A DNA stretch of 64,000 nucleotides from UBA7803 sp041395905 (GTDB lineage Bacteria; Pseudomonadota; Gammaproteobacteria; Pseudomonadales; Azotimanducaceae), in assembly GCA_041395905.1 (NCBI GenBank), contig JAWKZP010000021.1, positions 29,734-93,733 on the forward strand. Direction: 5' to 3'. Both the position numbers and the translations under genes were made by a program. Below the pieces are notes generated by a model. It did not search any database, was not told where the DNA came from, and was given only the letters and a program-made list of their open reading frames with translations. How positions within the stretch are numbered: position 1 is the first letter of the stretch; each line of letters begins with the position of its first letter. This document shows positions 33,448-42,504 of the stretch, in pieces.

Positions 33448-34793
33448 CGACCGTTCTGGAACTCAACGATGCCGCGCTGACGCTGCACCGCAATGCCGAC
33501 GTCGTCTACCGGGCACCGGCGCTCGCGGTGCTGCTGGAGCCCGACCTGGTGTTCGGGGAGCGGGCCCGGCACCTGTCGCGCACCCATCCGCGTCAGACCA
33601 ATCAGCAGTACCTGAGCCGTCTCAATGCCGATCCGCTGCCGTTCACGGTGGCGCAGGCGCACAACCATGCTGATCTCGTCTACCTGCATCTGCGCGAGTT
33701 GACACCGCTGATCGACGAGCCTGTGCTGATCGCGGTGCCCGGAGTGGTCTCGCCCGAGCAGCTCGGCGTGCTGCTGGGCATCCTCGAAGAGCTCGGCGTC
33801 GAGGTCTGCGGTTTCGTCGATACCGCGGCAGCCGCGGTGAGCGCGGTTGTCGGCAGCGCAACCGAACGTGCCGGCGCCGCAGCCGATGCCTGCTTTCTCG
33901 ACGTGCTGCTGCAGCGTGCCGTGGTGACCCGCCTCAACCTGTCGGAGGAAATCGCTCGTGCCAGCAGCCAGGAGATCGCCGACTGCGGCCTGGCCAAGCT
34001 GCTGGACGCCTGGATCAACGTCATCGCCGACCGGTTCATTTCCGAGACCCGCTTCGATCCCCTGCACGCGGCCGCGACCGAGCAGCAGCTGTACGATCAG
34101 GTCTATGACTGGATCGACGATCCCGACGGCGGCGCGGCCGGCCTGCCCAGCGAGCTGTCGATCGAGATCGTGCAGGGCGAGCAGGCCCGACGCGTGGAGT
34201 TCGGCCGCACGCTGCTCGAGGACAAGGGCGCGCAACGTTTTCACGCGCTGCATGACCTGATTGCCCCCGGCTCCAGGGTGTTCGTTCCGGCCCGCTGCGC
34301 CCGCCTGCCGGGTCTGCGTACGTTCCTCAGTGCTCAGCGCTGCGAGGTCACCGTGCTGCCCCAGGGCTCGCTGTACCGGGGCTGCACAGCCGCCTTCGAA
34401 CGCATCACGGCGGGGACGGAATTGCGGCTGGTCACGCGGCTGCCGGCCGCGGGCGGCAGCGGGACGCCGTCACCGCAGGTGCCCCCCGGTGCGAGCCCGT
34501 CGCAAGGCAACGGCGCGCCGGCGGGCGCCGGGTCAGCCGGCACGGTCGAGTCGCCGCCCGCGGGCGACGCGGGCGCAGTGCCGACCCATGCGCTGCTGGG
34601 CACGCGGGCCTGGCCGCTGGGCGCACGCAGCCTGCCCTTGCCCGTGCGCCTCGAGGGCCGCACGGCCCTGCTCACGGCCGACGATGGCCTGACGTTGAAC
34701 GGCAAGACGCTCGATCGGGACGTGGTGCTGTGCACGGGCGATCGCATCGGCCGCGGACAGGAGGAGTATCTGATCATTCACGTGACACCCTGA
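33444..34793 (+). CDS. Actin/Hsp70-like protein with FHA-like C-terminus
   Basis: A 449-residue cytoplasmic protein with no membrane segment. Residues 1 to about 340 look like a divergent actin/Hsp70-type fold (V-L-I-A-V-P-G-V-V-S-P-E-Q, then V-C-G-F-V-D-T-A-A-A-A-V-S-A-V), with degenerate phosphate loops. A Gly/Pro/Ala linker covers about 345-385, and the end (L-L-T-A-D-D-G-L-T-L-N-G-K, then C-T-G-D-R-I-G-R-G) resembles the beta-strands of an FHA domain. It overlaps the channel gene, so it is probably made with it and may sit on its cytoplasmic face. Both domain calls are by pattern only. Confidence 0.6.
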   Translation: MTTVLELNDAALTLHRNADVVYRAPALAVLLEPDLVFGERARHLSRTHPRQTNQQYLSRLNADPLPFTVAQAHNHADLVYLHLRELTPLIDEPVLIAVPGVVSPEQLGVLLGILEELGVEVCGFVDTAAAAVSAVVGSATERAGAAADACFLDVLLQRAVVTRLNLSEEIARASSQEIADCGLAKLLDAWINVIADRFISETRFDPLHAAATEQQLYDQVYDWIDDPDGGAAGLPSELSIEIVQGEQARRVEFGRTLLEDKGAQRFHALHDLIAPGSRVFVPARCARLPGLRTFLSAQRCEVTVLPQGSLYRGCTAAFERITAGTELRLVTRLPAAGGSGTPSPQVPPGASPSQGNGAPAGAGSAGTVESPPAGDAGAVPTHALLGTRAWPLGARSLPLPVRLEGRTALLTADDGLTLNGKTLDRDVVLCTGDRIGRGQEEYLIIHVTP

Positions 34794-34817
34794 GACGGAC
34801 CGCGGCTGATCTGAGGT

Positions 34818-35903
34818 ATGGCCAGACGTCGCTTCAACGTTTTCTCACTGTCGTTTCTCGACGTGATGTCCTGCGGCTTCGGCGCGGTGGTGCTGATCTT
34901 CCTGATCATCAACCACGCCACCGAGAAGGAAACCAAGCACGTGAACCGGGATCTCCTCTCCGAGGTGCGTCTGCTCGACTATCAGGTCCAGACCGGCGAG
35001 CGCGACCTGTTCGAGCTCAAATCACAGATGCAGGACCTGTCTCAGCGCGTCGATGATTCGAACCGGCAGCTCACCAGCACGCGTCAGGTGCTCGATGCGC
35101 GGCGCAGCGACTTCGAAACCCTCGAGGCCGAATCGCTGGCGCAGGAGCAGAGCCTGAACTCACTGAAGAGCGACGTCGAGAGCCGCGAGGACGAGCTCGA
35201 GCGGCTGCGCGCCATAGACGCCGCCAACGAGGGGGGCCGCATCCGCTCGTTCACCGGAGAGGGGGACCGACAATACCTGACCGGTTTGAAGATCGGCGGC
35301 AGCAACATCCTCATCGCCGTCGACCGTTCCGCCAGCATGCTCGACGATACCATCGTCAACGTCCTGCGCCGGCGCAACATGAGCGACGAGCGCAAACGCA
35401 TGGCGCCGAAGTGGCAGCGGGCCGTGCGCACGGTGGAGTGGATCGCGGCCCAGCTGCCCCTGGACGCCAGTTTTCAGCTCTACGGATTCAACGCCGAAAC
35501 GCGCTCGCTGCTGAGCGACCGTCACGGCAGCTGGATCCCCCTGGGCGAAGGGCGCGAGCTGGAAGCCGCCATCGACGGGCTCAAGCAGACCATTCCCGAG
35601 GGCGGCACGAGCCTGACCAACCTGGTGACCGCCATCAGCGAGCTGCAGCCGCCGCCCGACAACGTCTACCTGATCATCGATTCGCTTCCGACCCAGGGCG
35701 CCCGGGAACCGCGCAGCGCCACGGTAAGTGGCCGCCAGCGCCTGGACCTGTTCCGCGAAGCGGTCGCCCAGCTGCCCCAGCAGGTGCCCATCAACGTGAT
35801 CATGTTTCCGATGGAAGGCGACCCCATGGCGTCAGCCGCCTACTGGAACCTGGCGCGCACATCGGGGGGCTCGTTCCTGTCACCGTCGCGTGACTGGCCA
35901 TGA
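34818..35903 (+). CDS. VWA protein with ExbD-like membrane helix (1)
   Basis: A 361-residue protein. The N-terminal S-F-L-D15-V-M-S-C-G-F-G-A-V-V-L-I-F is one membrane helix and resembles the ExbD/TolR helix (P-F-I-D-V-M), including the aspartate used for proton transfer. Residues 40-135 form a coiled coil. The von Willebrand A domain starts near 160, with an intact MIDAS motif D169-R-S-A-S, the later G-G-T-S-L-T threonine and V-Y-L-I-I-D aspartate. It should lie in the inner membrane with its VWA in the periplasm. It overlaps the second VWA gene by ATGA. Confidence 0.85.
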   Translation: MARRRFNVFSLSFLDVMSCGFGAVVLIFLIINHATEKETKHVNRDLLSEVRLLDYQVQTGERDLFELKSQMQDLSQRVDDSNRQLTSTRQVLDARRSDFETLEAESLAQEQSLNSLKSDVESREDELERLRAIDAANEGGRIRSFTGEGDRQYLTGLKIGGSNILIAVDRSASMLDDTIVNVLRRRNMSDERKRMAPKWQRAVRTVEWIAAQLPLDASFQLYGFNAETRSLLSDRHGSWIPLGEGRELEAAIDGLKQTIPEGGTSLTNLVTAISELQPPPDNVYLIIDSLPTQGAREPRSATVSGRQRLDLFREAVAQLPQQVPINVIMFPMEGDPMASAAYWNLARTSGGSFLSPSRDWP

Positions 35904-36895
35904 GAAGGTCCCGGCAGCGACGCGGCGTCGAGGAGTTCAGCGTCTCGTTTCTGGACGTGATCTGCTGCGGGTTCGGCGCCATCATCCTGTTGCTGATGAT
36001 CACCAAAACGGTCGAACCGGTGCTGCTGGAGAAATCTCAGATCAACCTGCAGGGCCAGATCGCGGAGCGTGAGAAGGCATTGTTCGAGATCCGCGGTCAG
36101 ATCGACGAGCTGCGCCGCCAGGTTGCCGAAGCCCAGGACCAGCTGGACGGGAACCTGGAACAGCTGGCGGCCCTCGAGCAGCAGCTGACGCGCATCCTGG
36201 GTCAGTACGCCACCACGATGAAGAGCCAGCAGGACAAGCTCACCGCATCCCAGCAGCTGGCGGCCGCCAAGCAGACCCTTACCGACGAGATGCAGCGTCT
36301 GCTGGGTGCCGACTTCCGGCGCAAGACCGATCTCGTGGGTGGGATAGCGGTCGACAGCGAATACATCATCTTCGTCATCGACACCTCCGGCAGCATGTTC
36401 AATGCCGCCTGGGGCCAGGTACTGCGCAAGGTGGAGGAGACGCTCTCCATCTATCCCGAGGTCAAAGGCATCCAGGTCATGAACGACATGGGCGAGTACA
36501 TGTTCTCGCAGTACCGGGGCGAGTGGATTCCGGATTCGCCCAGCCGCCGCCAGGCCATTCTGCAGCGCCTGCAGACCTGGAACCCGTTTTCGAATTCGAG
36601 CCCGGTGGAGGGCATCGAGGCCGCCATCAGCACGTTCTACGCGCCGGACAAGCGCATCAGCATCTACGTGTTCGGCGACGACTTCACCGGACGCTCCATC
36701 GAGTCGGTGATGAACGAGGTGGAGCGCATCAATCGCGCGGACGAATCCGGGCGCCGGCTGGTGCGCATCAACGCGGTCGGTTTTCCCGTCTACCTCGATC
36801 GGCCTTCCGATCGCGTGTTCCGCTTCGCGGCGCTGATGCGGCAGCTGGCGTACCGCAACGACGGCACTTTTGTCGGTTTGTCCGAATTCGAGTAG
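35900..36895 (+). CDS. VWA protein with ExbD-like membrane helix (2)
   Basis: A 331-residue paralogue of the preceding protein, with the same plan: basic N-terminus, helix S-F-L-D19-V-I-C-C-G-F-G-A-I-I-L-L, coiled coil 45-135, then a VWA domain with MIDAS D161-T-S-G-S-M and V-F-G-D-D-F. The S-F-L-D-V-x-x-C-G-F-G-A helix is shared with the first protein, whereas the VWA sequences are quite different, so the pair probably forms a heteromer. It overlaps the first VWA gene by ATGA; a lipoprotein gene follows after 6 bp. Confidence 0.87.
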   Translation: MRRSRQRRGVEEFSVSFLDVICCGFGAIILLLMITKTVEPVLLEKSQINLQGQIAEREKALFEIRGQIDELRRQVAEAQDQLDGNLEQLAALEQQLTRILGQYATTMKSQQDKLTASQQLAAAKQTLTDEMQRLLGADFRRKTDLVGGIAVDSEYIIFVIDTSGSMFNAAWGQVLRKVEETLSIYPEVKGIQVMNDMGEYMFSQYRGEWIPDSPSRRQAILQRLQTWNPFSNSSPVEGIEAAISTFYAPDKRISIYVFGDDFTGRSIESVMNEVERINRADESGRRLVRINAVGFPVYLDRPSDRVFRFAALMRQLAYRNDGTFVGLSEFE

Positions 36896-36901
36896 GCTGC
36901 C

Positions 36902-37573
36902 ATGGTGTTAGCGAATGCATTCAGGCGGGCGTGGTTCCATGGCAGGCGGCTGCCGGGGCGCGCACTGCTGGCGCGACTGTTGGCACCTCTGACCCTGGGG
37001 CTGGTCGGTGGCTGCAGCGGCGCAGCGGTCGAGGTACCGCAGGAGTTTCCGATTCCGCTGGTCGAGAAGCTGCCGCTACGCATGGGCCTGCTGCTCACCC
37101 CCGAGCTCACCAGCTACGTCCACGAGCAGACGCTCGAAGGCAGCGGCGACTGGCGCATCGAACTCGGCAGCGCTCAGACGCCAATGTTCCGCAACCTGCT
37201 TGCGGGCATGTTCGAATCGTCGGAGATCGCGACTACGGCGGGCGCTCCAGGCCTCGCCGGGGTGCTGGAACCGGCCATCGAGGAGGTGCAGTTTTCCACG
37301 CCCGACCAGACCCGCAGCGACTATTACGAGGTTTGGATCCGCTATCGCTTTCAGCTGTTCGGGCGTGACGGCACGCTGGTGGCGGACTGGCCGCTGGCCG
37401 CATACGGCAAGGCCAATCAGCGCCACTACGGCATGTCGTCCCGGGAACCGGCCCTGCAGGCCGCGGCCCTGGCCGCATGCAGGGACGCCATGGCATTCTT
37501 CACCGTGCAGTTCCGTTCTGTTCCCGACGTGCAGCGCTGGCTCGCCGCTGAGCTGGCAGGAGGGTCTGAATGA
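36902..37573 (+). CDS. Lipoprotein of the envelope cluster
   Basis: A 223-residue protein with a basic N-terminus, hydrophobic segment and lipobox L-V-G-G-C near residue 38. The mature part contains a beta-rich section (L-L-L-T-P-E-L-T-S-Y-V, then Y-Y-E-V-W-I-R-Y-R-F-Q-L-F) and a C-terminal helix. No family is recognised. The overall pattern, a lipoprotein with a surface-exposed binding domain, recurs in the next gene. Overlaps it by ATGA. Confidence 0.78.
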   Translation: MVLANAFRRAWFHGRRLPGRALLARLLAPLTLGLVGGCSGAAVEVPQEFPIPLVEKLPLRMGLLLTPELTSYVHEQTLEGSGDWRIELGSAQTPMFRNLLAGMFESSEIATTAGAPGLAGVLEPAIEEVQFSTPDQTRSDYYEVWIRYRFQLFGRDGTLVADWPLAAYGKANQRHYGMSSREPALQAAALAACRDAMAFFTVQFRSVPDVQRWLAAELAGGSE

Positions 37574-38226
37574 TGCGACGTCTGCTCATCGGCTCGCTCA
37601 CCATGGTGCTGCTGCAGGGTTGCGTCACGGCCACCGTGCAGCAGGTCAGGCAGGCGAACACCAGCATGGCGAGCGGGGACTCCGTGGTGGTGCTGGGCCG
37701 TCGCTCGCGCCCGTCCACGGCCGAAACCGAACTCGACTTCGTCGATTGCGTGGGTCGTAACATGCGCGGCGGCAAGCAGGTGCGGGTCATCGAGGAGCAG
37801 GATTTCCGCGATGCCCTGTTCCCCTGGTTCGAGCCCCGTACGGCGCCGGTCAACGCCTCGGACCTGCCGGAGCTGATGACGCTGCCGGCATTGGCCGAAC
37901 GCTTCGAGAGCCTGGGGCTGCGCTACCTGATCTGGATCGACGGCTCCACCAAGCGCACCGAGTCCGGCGGCTCGCTGACCTGCAGCATCACCACCGCCGG
38001 TGCCGGCTGTTTCGGATTTCTGTCCTGGGAAAACGATTCGTCGTACGAGGCGCAGATCTGGGACGTGCAAACCGCCACGACGGCCGGCCGGGTCAGCTCG
38101 GATGCGGTAGGCACCAGCTACATGCCGGCGGTCATCGTGCCGCTGCCGTTCATCGCCCCGGTGAAGTCGTCGGCCTGCTCGAGCATGGCCGACCAGTTGC
38201 TCACCTTCCTCAGCGGCGGGGGTTGA
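37570..38226 (+). CDS. Lipoprotein of the envelope cluster, last gene
   Basis: A 218-residue protein with signal peptide and lipobox L-L-Q-G-C near residue 18. The mature part has V-D-C-V-G-R-N-M, F-E-S-L-G-L-R-Y-L-I-W-I-D-G and a Gly/Cys-rich centre (C-S-I-T-T-A-G-A-G-C-F-G-F) that may hold a disulfide. Unknown family. It ends the cluster, 15 bp from the stop of a convergent methyltransferase gene. Hydrophobic residues near the end (P-L-P-F-I-A-P-V) are too short for a membrane segment. Confidence 0.78.
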   Translation: MMRRLLIGSLTMVLLQGCVTATVQQVRQANTSMASGDSVVVLGRRSRPSTAETELDFVDCVGRNMRGGKQVRVIEEQDFRDALFPWFEPRTAPVNASDLPELMTLPALAERFESLGLRYLIWIDGSTKRTESGGSLTCSITTAGAGCFGFLSWENDSSYEAQIWDVQTATTAGRVSSDAVGTSYMPAVIVPLPFIAPVKSSACSSMADQLLTFLSGGG

Positions 38227-38241
38227 CGCCCGCCGCGCGGC

Positions 38242-38880
38242 TCATTTGCGTCGCCTGGCGCGGATGTCCACAACCTCGCCGGCAAAGTAGTCGGGCTCCG
38301 CCGAGTACCACTCCTGCAGATTCACTTCGTGCCGTTTCGAGCACAGATCGCACAGCTCGTAGAACGTCGGTCGGCCCGGATCGGTCAGAACGATCCGCTT
38401 CACGCCGGCCTTGATGGCGCGGTTGACCAGCCGGTTCAGGGGCTTGACCATGCTGTCCCAGAAGCACACGTCAGACCCCACGATCACGTCGAATTCGGCC
38501 AGGCGTTCTTCGTCGAGCTTCTCGAAGCGCGAGCGCAGCGGTTCCACCTGGACGTCGTTGAGCGTCGCCAGTACCTCGAGGAACGGGAACACCTCGGCAT
38601 CCACGTCGAGCGCCGTTACCCGGGCCTTGAAGCGCTTGGCGCAGTACACGGCACCTGGGCCCCAGCCGCAGCCGATCTCCAGCACGCGCGCCTTCTTCTG
38701 CAGCGGCTCGTGCTGCAGATAGTCCATGAGCAGGAAGCTGGCGCTCCAGGTCTTGTGGCCGTGCACGGAGGGCTGGTAGGCCTTGCGCAGGCGCCTGATC
38801 AGACGATGTTTCGGCTCCAGCAGATAGATGCCGTAGGCCTGATACATGTGATCTTCAGGTAGCCGTTCCAGTTTCGGCAT
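38242..38880 (-). CDS. Class I SAM-dependent methyltransferase (protein lysine methyltransferase-like)
   Basis: A 212-residue methyltransferase with V-L-E-I-G-C-G-W-G-P-G as the SAM loop, T-A-L-D-V-D-A as the acidic strand, and V-G-S-D-V-C-F-W-D-S-M in the catalytic loop. The last is like the METTL21/Methyltransf_16 family of lysine methyltransferases, but the target is unknown. It is a single gene transcribed away from the suf promoter region. Confidence 0.82.
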   Translation of the reverse strand: MPKLERLPEDHMYQAYGIYLLEPKHRLIRRLRKAYQPSVHGHKTWSASFLLMDYLQHEPLQKKARVLEIGCGWGPGAVYCAKRFKARVTALDVDAEVFPFLEVLATLNDVQVEPLRSRFEKLDEERLAEFDVIVGSDVCFWDSMVKPLNRLVNRAIKAGVKRIVLTDPGRPTFYELCDLCSKRHEVNLQEWYSAEPDYFAGEVVDIRARRRK

Positions 38881-39023
38881 GAATCCCCATCCCGCCAGTC
38901 AGGTGCAAGCCGCGCATGGTATCGGTTCGCCACGGCCGCGTCAGCCAGGCACGCCCCCGGGACTGGCGGCGGCAGGCAGGTCGCAGACCGCCCCGACAGG
39001 GGCTTCCCGACCCGGGCCTGATA

Positions 39024-39072
39024 ATAACCTACCAATTTACTCTGGTATGCACCCGGAGGCCGGGGTTACAAT
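39024..39072 (+). promoter_or_regulatory. suf promoter with IscR type-1-like site
   Basis: TACAAT at 39067-39072 is a good -10 box, 30 bp before the sufB start. Upstream, 39024-39048 matches the E. coli IscR type-1 consensus at 20 of 25 positions, with half sites ATAACCTACC and ACTCTGGTAT around an AATTT centre. It would cover the -35 region, as expected of a repressor site for a cluster-sensing IscR. No iscR gene is in the window. Confidence 0.55.
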
Positions 39073-39101
39073 GCGCGCACCTCCCGAAACGAGTCGAGCC
39101 C

Positions 39102-40624
<1,523 letters not shown>

Positions 40625-40628
<4 letters not shown>

Positions 40629-41371
40629 ACCTGCTGCAAATCGACGACCTGCATGTCAGCGTCAACGGCACCGAAATTCTGCGCGGGCTCGACCTCGGCA
40701 TCGGCGCCGGCGAAGTGCACGCCATCATGGGTCCCAACGGTTCCGGGAAGAGCACGCTCGCGAACGTGCTTGCCGGGCGGCCGGGCTACGAGGTCACCGG
40801 CGGTTCGATCCGCTTTCTCGGCCAGGATCTGACCCGGCTCGAAGCGCACGAGCGCGCACACCTGGGCCTGTTTCTCGCCTTTCAGTACCCGGTGGAGATT
40901 CCCGGCGTCAGCAACATGGAGTTCCTCAAGGCGTCCTTCGACAGTCTCTGCGCCGCGCGCGGTGAAGCTCAGCCGAATGCCGTTGCATTCATGAAGGAGG
41001 TGCGCGCGCTTGCCCAATCGCTGCAGCTGAACCCGGAGTTCCTCAAACGCGGGGTCAACGAAGGCTTCTCAGGCGGCGAGAAGAAACGCAACGAGATCCT
41101 GCAGCTGCTGCTGCTCAAGCCGCGCCTGGCGGTGCTGGACGAAACCGACTCGGGCCTCGACATCGACGCGCTGCAGGTCGTCGCCCAGGGCGTCAACGGC
41201 TACCGCAATCCGGACAACGGCGTGCTGCTGATCACGCACTACCAGCGGCTGCTCGACCACATCGTGCCGGACGTCGTGCACGTGCTGGCGCGCGGACGCA
41301 TCGTCCGGAGCGGCGGTAAGGAGCTGGCGCTCACGCTCGAAGAGAAAGGTTACGCATGGCTGGGCGCATGA
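40625..41371 (+). CDS. sufC: Fe-S cluster assembly ATPase SufC
   Basis: A 248-residue ABC ATPase with Walker A G-P-N-G-S-G-K-S-T, the SufC signature F-S-G-G-E-K-K-R-N, Walker B L-A-V-L-D-E-T-D-S-G and the H-loop I-T-H-Y-Q-R. It drives SufBD conformational change. Overlaps sufB (ATGA) and sufD (ATGA). Confidence 0.96.
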
Positions 41372-42504
41372 CCGGCAACACCGTCGCCGAGCTCATCCAC
41401 GACTGGCCCGACCTCAGCAGGCCGTGGCGCGACGGGACGTACCTGCGCGGCCGCGCCCAGGCGGCAGTAACGAGCCCGCTCACCCGCGAGGCGTGGAAGT
41501 ACTCGCAGCTGCCGCGCTTCGTGAGCGCTCTGGCCGCGCTGCCCACACTCGCCGAGCCGCGAATAGAAGGGCTCGATCAGCCGGGGGTGCGCCTGCGCGC
41601 TCTCGACGAGCTCGACGACGCCACGGCCCGCGAGCTCAGCGCGCATCTGAACGCCACCGACAACCAGCGGCACGTGCTGGCGGATCTGAGCCTGCTGCGC
41701 GCGAGCGGCGGCTGGCTGCTGGACATCGATGCGTCGCTGCCATCACCCCTGCTGGTGCGCTATCCCGACGCCGGCATCACCCCGCTGTTCGTGCGGCTGG
41801 CCGCGAACGTCAGCGCCGAGCTGCACGAACGCTGCGACGGCGCGGCGTCCCTGGCACAGATCACTCAGGTGGCGCTGGCGCGGGGGGCGCAGCTCGCACA
41901 CCATCGCAGCGCGCTCGACGGCTCTGCACAGCACTGGGCGCTGCTCGACGTCACGCTGGCCGATAGCAGCCGCTACTGCCTGGAGCTGGCTCAGTGCGGC
42001 GGCGTCCAGCGCCGCTCGGAGATACAGGTGCGTCTGTCGGGGCGTGGCGCCGAGGCCGAACTGCGCGGTGCCTATCTGATCGAGGCCGGTACCCATCTCG
42101 ATCAGCAGCTAACGGTGGAGCATCTGGGCAGCGACGGCACCAGCCGGCAGACCTTCCACGGCATTGGCGCCGGCCGCGGCCGCAGCATCTTCAATGGCCG
42201 CATCCACATCCACCCGCACGCACCCCGGACCAACGCCGAGCTCAGCAACCGCAATCTGGCCCTCGACAGCGCCGCCGAGATGAACACGAAGCCGGAACTC
42301 GAGATCTACACGGACGACGTGCGCTGTGCGCATGGCGCCACGGTGGGCCAGCTCGCCCAAGACAGCCTGTTTTATCTGGCTTCACGGGGCATAGATCTCG
42401 CCGCCGCGCGCACCCTGCTGTGTCGAGGTTTCCTGGCCGAGTGCCTGCAGGGGCCGCTGGCGCAGGAGAGCCTGCAGCGATTCATGGGAGCGCTCCCGCA
42501 ATGA
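41368..42504 (+). CDS. sufD: Fe-S cluster assembly protein SufD
   Basis: A 378-residue SufD, paralogue of SufB. Conserved are W-K-Y-S-Q-L near residue 41, I-F-N-G-R-I-H-I-H-P-H-A and the late L-L-C-R-G-F-L-A-E region. ATG 41368 gives an ATGA overlap with the sufC stop; ATG 41356 is an alternative. Heterodimerises with SufB; the start of this gene's coupling is as in the other suf genes. Confidence 0.94.
   Translation: MTGNTVAELIHDWPDLSRPWRDGTYLRGRAQAAVTSPLTREAWKYSQLPRFVSALAALPTLAEPRIEGLDQPGVRLRALDELDDATARELSAHLNATDNQRHVLADLSLLRASGGWLLDIDASLPSPLLVRYPDAGITPLFVRLAANVSAELHERCDGAASLAQITQVALARGAQLAHHRSALDGSAQHWALLDVTLADSSRYCLELAQCGGVQRRSEIQVRLSGRGAEAELRGAYLIEAGTHLDQQLTVEHLGSDGTSRQTFHGIGAGRGRSIFNGRIHIHPHAPRTNAELSNRNLALDSAAEMNTKPELEIYTDDVRCAHGATVGQLAQDSLFYLASRGIDLAAARTLLCRGFLAECLQGPLAQESLQRFMGALPQ

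Noticed and set aside
32644..36895. Zorya-type anti-phage system
   Set aside because: There is a MotA-like subunit, but no ZorB with an OmpA domain, no ZorC and no ZorD-type helicase/nuclease; the ExbD-like partners carry VWA domains instead.
25186..38226. Canonical Ton or Tol-Pal system
   Set aside because: No TonB, TolA, TolB, Pal or TonB-dependent receptor is present; only the channel fold and a TonB-C-like end are shared.
38881..39101. N-terminal extension of SufB into the upstream 180 bp
   Set aside because: The frame is open but the sequence is Arg/Pro-rich with no SufB similarity and would remove the promoter and IscR-like site.
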